Shown: positions 63,158 through 64,000 of the stretch, one piece after another
Layout: each line of letters begins with the position of its first letter
Numbering within the stretch: position 1 is the stretch's first letter
Assembly (NCBI GenBank): GCA_964019135.1
Contig: OZ025265.1
Location: 25,705,143-25,769,142, forward strand
From: Arenicola marina
Lineage: Eukaryota > Annelida > Polychaeta > Arenicolidae
Reading direction: 5' to 3'
DNA: 64,000 nucleotides
Translations under genes and position numbers: made by a program
Notes under the pieces: model-generated
Databases searched by the model: none
Seen by the model: only the letters and a program-made list of their open reading frames with translations
Told to the model about the DNA's origin: nothing

Positions 63158-64000
63158 ATATCTTCCGATTATCGCCCACTGACGCATACGGCTATTATAG
63201 CGCACTTTAAATATGCACATAGGCCTAGAGGAAAGGGGTATTGGAAGCTGAATACATCGTATTTAAAAGACGAAGAGTACAATCTGGCCATTAAAAGTAT
63301 TATCCACGATACTGAACGAGAATTAATAGACGTAGTTAATTACAAAGATTTATGCTATTTTACTAAAATTAGAATAAAGGAGTTCTCACTTCGATATGGG
63401 ATGAAGATGAAGAGAATGAGAAACGATAGAATTAGAGAACTGGAGAAAGAAATTAATGACATCGACGGTACTAATTCTGATATTTGTAAATCTTCATTAA
63501 GGAAATCACTGAAAACAGAGCTAGCCTCTCTGACATATCAAAGTGCTAAAGGCGCCCAGATTCGTTCACGAATTCAGTGGGTAGAAGAGGGCGAACGATC
63601 AACACCTTTCTTCCTTTCTTTGGAAAAACATCGTCAGGAAAGTAACCGAATCGATAAGCTTACCGATGATAAAGGGTGTGAATATGATAATGACGATACC
63701 ATCATAGAGGAGGCCGCTCGTTTCTATGAAAAACTGTATAGTACTAAGAGTATTGATGAAAACGAGATCAAGGAATATTTGGAAAAAACAAAGATAGATA
63801 ATGCGCTAAACGATGAATTGAGGACTCATTGTGAAGGTGAAATTACTCTTCTCGAATGTGAAAAAGCAATTGAACAACTAAAAGTTAGCAAAAGTCTATT
63901 GCTGGACGGCTTAAGTGCTGAGTTTTACAAGCACTTTTTGATCGACCTAAAGGAAATACTTGTCAAAGTCTTCAATGAAGCGTTTGAAACAGGAGAACTA
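63158..64000 (+). mobile_element. Tx1-like LINE, ORF2 part, continuing past the window
   Basis: The frame is open for 281 codons to the edge. It starts in the last piece of the endonuclease (SSDYRPLTHTAI, where the family has an SDH motif), then RGKGYWKLNTSYLKDEEY, a coiled linker, RIQWVEEGERSTPFFLSLEK and LKVSKSLLLDGLSAEFYKHF. These are typical of Tx1/L1-group elements just before the reverse transcriptase fingers. The KSPGxDG motif reads KSLLLDG here. The lack of stops suggests a fairly young copy that is 5'-truncated within the endonuclease. The rest lies outside. Confidence 0.8.

Overview
The window looks like nuclear DNA of a marine invertebrate animal: spliced exons with GT/AG borders and AATAAA signals, Tx1-like and CR1-like LINEs, tRNA-derived SINEs, a Ty3/Gypsy fragment, long minisatellites and many runs of G or C. 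The species cannot be fixed from sequence alone. A lancelet, hemichordate or mollusc would all fit, and this is inference. Genes are sparse and most of the 64 kb is repeat.

Layout. 0-6.5 kb: small dispersed repeats, a minus-strand Tx1-like LINE 3' half, then a decayed plus-strand CR1-like LINE interrupted by about 0.9 kb of foreign DNA. 6.9-7.8 kb: an intact 300-residue gene (minus) with the His/Cys dyad pattern of caspase-like (clan CD) peptidases and a TATA box. 8.2-14.4 kb: a perfect 33-bp hairpin followed by about 6 kb of a 42-bp satellite. 16.4-35 kb: a head-to-tail mosaic of modules (called A, B, C and 'end' here). Several modules finish in the same terminal sequence with a small hairpin, and two 20-bp-satellite blocks with near-identical flanks lie between them. 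These modules are rich in TGACGTCA and TCAAGGTCA sites. I found no protein-coding capacity in them, and a rolling-circle (Helitron-like) origin is the best hypothesis. 35-37 kb: elements rich in G and C runs. 36.5-37.7 kb: a divergent pair of promoter/first-exon candidates. 38.4-39.75 kb: the integrase end of a Ty3/Gypsy element (fossil). 39.8-42.2 kb: SINEs, a 13-bp minisatellite split by a SINE, and two exons that splice in phase to give a type II signal-anchor protein (minus). 43.7-45.6 kb: candidate minus-strand exons. 48-55 kb: LINE remnants, TIR elements, a 46-bp minisatellite and one plausible plus-strand terminal exon. 55.6-57 kb: a repeat copy, a SINE with clear 15-bp target-site duplications and a G/C-run element. 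58.0-58.3 kb: a cysteine-rich candidate exon. 59.8-60.9 kb: the C-terminal exon of a carbohydrate sulfotransferase (minus), the best-identified host gene. 61.3-62.2 kb: a 19-bp satellite open in all six frames. 62.77 kb: a possible first exon with a mitochondrial-type leader. 63.16 kb to the end: an open Tx1-like LINE that runs off the window.

The genes do not form an evident pathway. The sulfotransferase and the signal-anchor exons at 40-42 kb are both of the kind seen in Golgi enzymes, but they belong to different transcription units and a functional link is only a guess. The main interest of the window is its repeat architecture.
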